A DNA stretch of 64,000 nt from Apostichopus japonicus (lineage: Eukaryota; Echinodermata; Holothuroidea; Aspidochirotida; Stichopodidae): positions 25,650,713 to 25,714,712 of the forward strand of contig NC_092574.1 of the NCBI RefSeq assembly GCF_037975245.1, written 5' to 3'. Shown in pieces: positions 59,150 to 64,000 of this stretch. Below the pieces are notes generated by a model that was given only the letters and a program-made list of their open reading frames with translations, had not been told where the DNA came from and made no database searches. The position numbers and the translations under genes are program-made. Each line of letters begins with the position of its first letter. The stretch's first letter is position 1.

Positions 59150-61865
59150 CTGCAAGAGAAAGCAACACACAGGTATACATGAGAGGAAGAAAGTACAACT
59201 ATCATCCTTAGCTTCTGTAACAGAGAATGGCTTAAGCTTACTGGGGTCTGCCAGTGTAGGTTTGGGATAGTTAGCAGTGATTTTAGCAGTGCATCTCCAT
59301 AAACTGTTGTACATGATGCCTTGATGAAGGAGTTTCAATATTAGCACGATATCTACTGAAGGAAAAAGTTTATCAGAGCTATTCAAAGAACATTGGATAT
59401 AGATCTCATAACCAAGTGCTATGCTAAATGTTTAAACTGTTGAAACAAATGTGTGAAGTATTAATGCACACTAATGCAACAAAACAATTATCTTATGCTG
59501 TTACATATAAATCAAATCTATAGGAGGATCATTCTGAATCAATTTACAAAAGAGCTGTTTAATCAACCATTTTGTTCCCTATCAGCATTGTTACAAACGC
59601 AGAATTCTGCGTGCGGAACACACAATGTTTTAGACAGGGACACAAAATCTTGAAATGTTTTTTTGTTCGAGAAACAAACCCAGAGTAAACACATTCACAA
59701 CTAGACCTAACAACATAATAGTGCTGTGCCGTTTACACGTTTAAACGAACGAAACATCGTTTAAACGTTTAATAAAACCTTATGAACGTTTAAACGAAAC
59801 TATGATATCAACTGAAAATTAAATTATTGGCAAAAATCGCGTATCCATTTCCGTGTTTATTTTGTCTACTACGCGAAATAACAACACAACTTACGATCAG
59901 TCGAATCATAAACCGCGAACGTAATCCTACTTTTGTCCCCCCCCCTCCCCCCGATGTATCCGGCGATATGAATGGCTTAAACTTGAACGCTGTTATCCTT
60001 TTGTGAAAACTTCCTGATTCGCGGCACAAGTGTACTTTATATCGAGCCGACAGCGGCGGAGCAGATAATCCAGTCAATGCATGTTCGATCGAAATGATTA
60101 CAATCCCTGTCCATCACGTTGAACTCTGCGACCAGACAATACCGGGACGAATACTCGACTTGGTATTAGTTATTCAAATACATGATCAAAGGAAATGTAT
60201 CGATTGTAGATCGTAAAAAAAACTCTGAAAATCAGTAGAGAAATTAACAATTGTGTACGAAAAGTAAGTTGGTACACCTTTCAAATTTTACGAAAGATCC
60301 AGCAAAACACTTTCGAAAAATTCACGCGAAACTGGCAAATCATGCTAATTGCAACTAATGTCATGTATACAAGGCTCTAGTACACCCATTTATGCATAAA
60401 CCAGAAGACCACATCTGGTGTTAAGCTGGGGGAAAAGAAAGTATTTTCTAGAATTTCCAAAAATACGGAAAAAATAATGCCCTACCATAGTTAAGTGTAT
60501 AGCAAATAGCCTAACCAACTCGTCTGTTACGGATCTCACGTAACTACAAAAACACAACCAATTGTATTTTGCGAACTTGACGTTTTCTACAAGAACATGG
60601 AAATAATGTTAAGCATTAGTTAATCATGCCGTGTGGCCTAAAACATATTTTATTATGTACAAGGTTTACTTCATAAAGATGACCATAGCTTGATATCTTG
60701 TGCTGCATGTATTAACTGTGCCTCGTGTATCATGGGGAATACTCCATGAAACGTTTCTTGGAAACGTGCCAAAAATGTTAACAAGCAGGTGTTAGACAGG
60801 GGATGAGCGCGCAGTTTGTACCTGGGAAATTCTGAGCACATATACAGTATCCTATCGTAGTATTTAAGTTAGGTTAAACCGTACTGCAGTTGTAAACTGA
60901 TGTACGTTTAGTGCGCGCTATTCATTGTTAGGCATTCTAGAAACGGGGCTTTGCCGAACGTTTTTTGTTTCATAATATCGGAGGTTCTGTAAGTTAAACT
61001 TTTTAAAGATTGTAAAACAGATTATATAAATCTCTTTTCATTTTATAACATAATACAGCTACTCTAACTTGTCATTTAAAATTTTTCATCAGCTTTGTGA
61101 CAATTTAAATTCAAAAAGTTGTCAGTATTTTGCATCCTCAACTGCGAATTTTTTTATCGCCAGACACGCAAAAAAATCCTTTTCCTTTTCCGGGGTCTTC
61201 GCCCCACCAGGGCCCTAGGGCGGTCCCCTGGACCCCACGCCTTTATGCTCGGCGTTTTCTCGCGATTTTCGCGAACGTTTAAACGTTTAAACGAACGAAA
61301 AATCGGCCGTTTAAACGTTTAGGTCATTAAACGAAACTTCACAGCCCTACAACATAACAACTTTTTGAATTGTTTTCCCTCCAGGAACATTACTCGCCCA
61401 TTACAGATTTTTGGAGTAACCAAACGAAGGGCAATGCACTAGCGCTTTGACTATACAATACCATATTCCTGTGCATGGCCTCCACACCATATTGTGCTGC
61501 TCTAGCTTGATGTCACACAACCATGATATGCAAGCTGTACTTTCTTATATTTGCTTGTATGTTTTTCCAACTTAACTACATTCTGCTTTCACAAAATTTT
61601 TGTTTGAAGTTAAATGCCATTTTTGACAAGCTACTGTACATTCAAAAGTACAGTTGCTCTGTGATGCATGTCAATACTTACTTATATAAACTATAATCTG
61701 TATCAATTCCATTAATAACGACCACAGCCACGACTAATCCATAGATTGCGACAATACCGGCCATAACAACTGGAACCATAGATTTCATGATAAGCTCTGG
61801 CCTCATTACACTCATTGCTGCAACACCAGTTCCACTCTTTGCTGTACCATAGGCTGCTCCCAAAG
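58945..61865 (-). CDS. ATP6V0C: V-type H+-ATPase 16-kDa proteolipid c subunit (last two exons)
   Basis: The c subunit forms the rotating membrane ring of the V-ATPase that carries protons into endosomes, lysosomes and other acidic compartments. Minus-strand exons: 61682-61865 and 58945-59149, joined in phase through a split Lys codon (AA|A). The first encodes [28 protein letters not shown] and [14 protein letters not shown] (second membrane helix), then SLYK. The second encodes [40 protein letters not shown] and [20 protein letters not shown], ending in TK. The proton-carrying glutamate of FAEVLG is present. The first exon, with the start codon and first helix, was not found up to 64000. The intron holds an hAT-like element. 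Confidence 0.95.
59719..61349. mobile_element. hAT-like element in the ATP6V0C intron
   Basis: Ends TAGTGCTGTG and (inverse) TAGGGCTGTG, with a perfect 8-bp duplication CAACATAA at 59711-59718 and 61350-61357. Subterminal copies of CGTTTAAACG and AAACGAACGAAA occur at both ends (59736-59810 and 61270-61335). No transposase frame was recognised. Confidence 0.9.
61682..61865 (-). CDS. ATP6V0C: ATP6V0C internal exon
   Basis: 184 bases with acceptor CATCTGTCAG and donor TAA|GTAAGT on the minus strand. It covers the end of helix 1 and all of helix 2, plus the luminal loop [12 protein letters not shown]. Confidence 0.94.
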
Positions 61866-62735
61866 CTGACAGATGAACAAGAAAGAAACTTATGGATAAA
61901 GGACAAAATTATTGTGACAAGGAGGAACAACATAACTGTGTGCAAAGTCTTGTAAGCCAGGAAATAATTAAGTATTCAAATTTTGTGTAGCAGCATTGTT
62001 TTTGCAATACATGGGATAATACTACTAATCACCTAGCCTAGTTAGGTTTGGCAGGCATGGTCAGTCAAGTGTGAGTCATTGACAAAGGACAATGTGACCC
62101 ACAAATGTTTCAACTGATTAACATTGCTGGTCAAAAGAGTGACCCCAGTTCAGTCACATTATGGTACCTAATGTGTCATAATGCATCATGGTGAGTTGAT
62201 TACTTCTGCCACAAAAAAGCAGTATGTGACTGTGGTTTGCCATTGGCTAGGCCTACAATGAGGGATTTGCATGTGTCCATGAAAATTAAACTAGCAGAGC
62301 ATATACTCCTCTACTTGCTCAAGATGAGGAGTTGGGTGAGCCTAGCCTACTAAATCATTGCGATTCTTTATCAGCTTACTGAGCTTAACAAAGCAGAACC
62401 TAGCCCATTTAGTGTTGTTTATGAAATATCTGGTGTTAACCTACTGTAGATGGGAAGTAACAGGCGCTTTTACAGCCTGGCACCAAGGTGTGTCATTTAG
62501 TAGATGTTAGTGACAAACTCACATGGGCTTAGGCTAAGTCAAGTGACTGGTGCATGTGAGAAATTTAAACGTTTTGGTGAAACACAGAGGTGCAATGACT
62601 GCTCATGCCAGGGAATCTCACAGATTATGACCGGAAATCCCTAAAGTAAACAGTGTAGGCTATTGTCCCTCTAAAAAGCCCTGCAAGTGTCAGTTGCAGG
62701 GTATTCTGCTATTGCTCCAACGGACTGAAGGGGGC
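61866..62735. other. probable ATP6V0C intron 1
   Basis: Follows the acceptor of the internal exon. I see no first exon and no bounded repeat. Confidence 0.5.
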
Positions 62736-62737
62736 TG

Positions 62738-63695
62738 TATCATTCCACCATTGGTACATCCCGCCATAGAAAATGTGCTCTTTCCGCCATAGAAAAAATG
62801 CCATTCCGCCTTTATGCACTGTACATTGATTTGCAGTCATTAAAATCAACAATCAGAATCGGGTTTTATGATAAACAATCAACCTAAATTAAATCGATTT
62901 ATTCAACCAACTATATCATACATTTGAAGAGTGTAATGACTCTTAGGAACTAAAAATTAACACTGTTCAATCAACATACATGTATAGTCAGTATTGCGAA
63001 GTTCGCCATACTGCGAAGTTCGGGCACCCTAAGAAATACACGATTTTCACCATGAAAACCTACAGGAAGAGCCAAATTTCACCAAAAAGTACGAAGCTGC
63101 AGTTATTTTCTCTCCAAAATGACCCGTGTGCAAGAAATTACTTACATATTTGTCAATAAAATGACGAAGATCTATGAAGTCTGTTATAATTACTGAAAGA
63201 GCAACAGCGCCACCAATTTTTACCAGCGCCACACTGTAGGTTGCGTGGCCGAAATTCGCAATACTCTAGCAAGAAATACCAGTTCCACAATCACGAAGAA
63301 TCTTCTTGGAAAACAACATGAAAACAGTTTGCAGGAAAGAAAGTTTGGCCGTGTATCGTACTATAACAAAATTCTCCCACCATATGAAGTATATTTTCAA
63401 ATGATTTATACCAGAAGATTTAGTTTTGGGGTGTTTTAAGTCTTAAGTGGGCGAACTTCGAAGTCACCATCCTACATTAAAGACTGTACATCTATTCCCC
63501 AATCTTGTCTTAACTTAAATTCAGTCTATCCAGCAAACCGTCACATTTATAGACGGTGTACCTAGGCCCCTATCCTTCCATGGGAATCACAAAAAGTATA
63601 CATTCCTGTGTATAATCCATTCCTAAAATGTACCTTTCCGCCATAGGTTTTGAGCCTCTCCACATCGAAAACTATGGCGGAATGGTATGGCAGTA
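62738..63695. mobile_element. probable inverted-repeat element
   Basis: CATTCCACCATTGG near 62740 and the repeated word TTCCGCCATAGA (62790, 62810) mirror ACTATGGCGGAATGG at 63671-63686 and TTCCGCCATAGG at 63638. A further inner pair around GCGAAGTTCGCC (62997) and GGGCGAACTTCG (63450) suggests a nested element. Borders and duplication are unclear. Confidence 0.45.
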
Positions 63696-64000
63696 TGTAC
63701 TATGTCAGCTTGGAACTGGAACCGACCGAAGTACTGAATAAGGCTAGGGGCCCTACCAGAATTAGCCCTAGGCTAGGCTAATTAGACTAGAAATTGTGGG
63801 AACTGCCTTTTTTCTTTGTACATTAGGCTAGGCTGCTTCAGTCTGTGAATGTGTATAACTTAGTCTTAATTAGTCTAGGACTTAGTGGAAGGTTTTTCGG
63901 TTAACGCAGTGATTTTTATTGATCAAACTAGTTAGGCGAACTCCCTCGAAAATTGGAGAGCCTAGGCATACTGCTTAGGCTTAATCCGAGGACGTTAGGC
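63696..64000. other. non-genic end of window
   Basis: Rich in CTAGGC/GCCTAG words. Nothing else is recognised. Confidence 0.4.

Noticed and set aside
59808..60077. Open frame on the minus strand inside the ATP6V0C intron
   Set aside because: It lies inside an hAT-like element, lacks transposase motifs and shows no conserved residues.

Overview
This window is animal nuclear DNA, not bacterial DNA. It holds three intron-rich housekeeping genes, read here by joining exons at GT/AG splice sites, with very many transposon remnants, satellites and microsatellites between and inside them. Intron sizes, tRNA-derived SINEs, LINE 3' ends and many short hAT-like elements fit an invertebrate metazoan. 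An echinoderm such as a sea cucumber is my guess, but the sequence alone does not prove it.

Layout. 1-1420: AT-rich DNA with one 615-bp inverted-repeat element. 1420-17355: a repeat domain bounded by two long, oppositely oriented copies of one sequence (1420-5905, interrupted by a satellite-filled insertion, and 14995-17355). Its interior holds a decayed LINE reverse transcriptase, a decayed Ty3/gypsy polyprotein, and two transposon-like units built from 21-bp and ACGT-type tandem repeats. 18347-28747 (+): 12 exons of ACSF2 (mitochondrial medium-chain acyl-CoA synthetase family member 2), lacking only the N-terminal targeting region. One intron contains three transposons nested inside each other. 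31548-33970: a 2.4-kb transposon. 34835-52075 (+): a complete 17-exon TRAP1 (mitochondrial Hsp90) with an inferred 752-residue product; its probable 3' UTR contains a 155/162-bp tandem repeat. 55443-56534: an hAT-like element. 58945-61865 (-): the last two exons of the V-ATPase c proteolipid gene (ATP6V0C), with another hAT-like element in the intron; exon 1 was not found in the window.

The genes do not form an operon. TRAP1 and ACSF2 products act in mitochondria, and the V-ATPase c subunit forms the proton-carrying ring of endolysosomal membranes. I found no new gene system. The most informative material is the transposon archaeology: target-site duplications of two lengths (5 and 8 bp), triple nesting, an element inserted at the catalytic box of a LINE polymerase, a partly duplicated ACSF2 exon, and satellites with higher-order structure.
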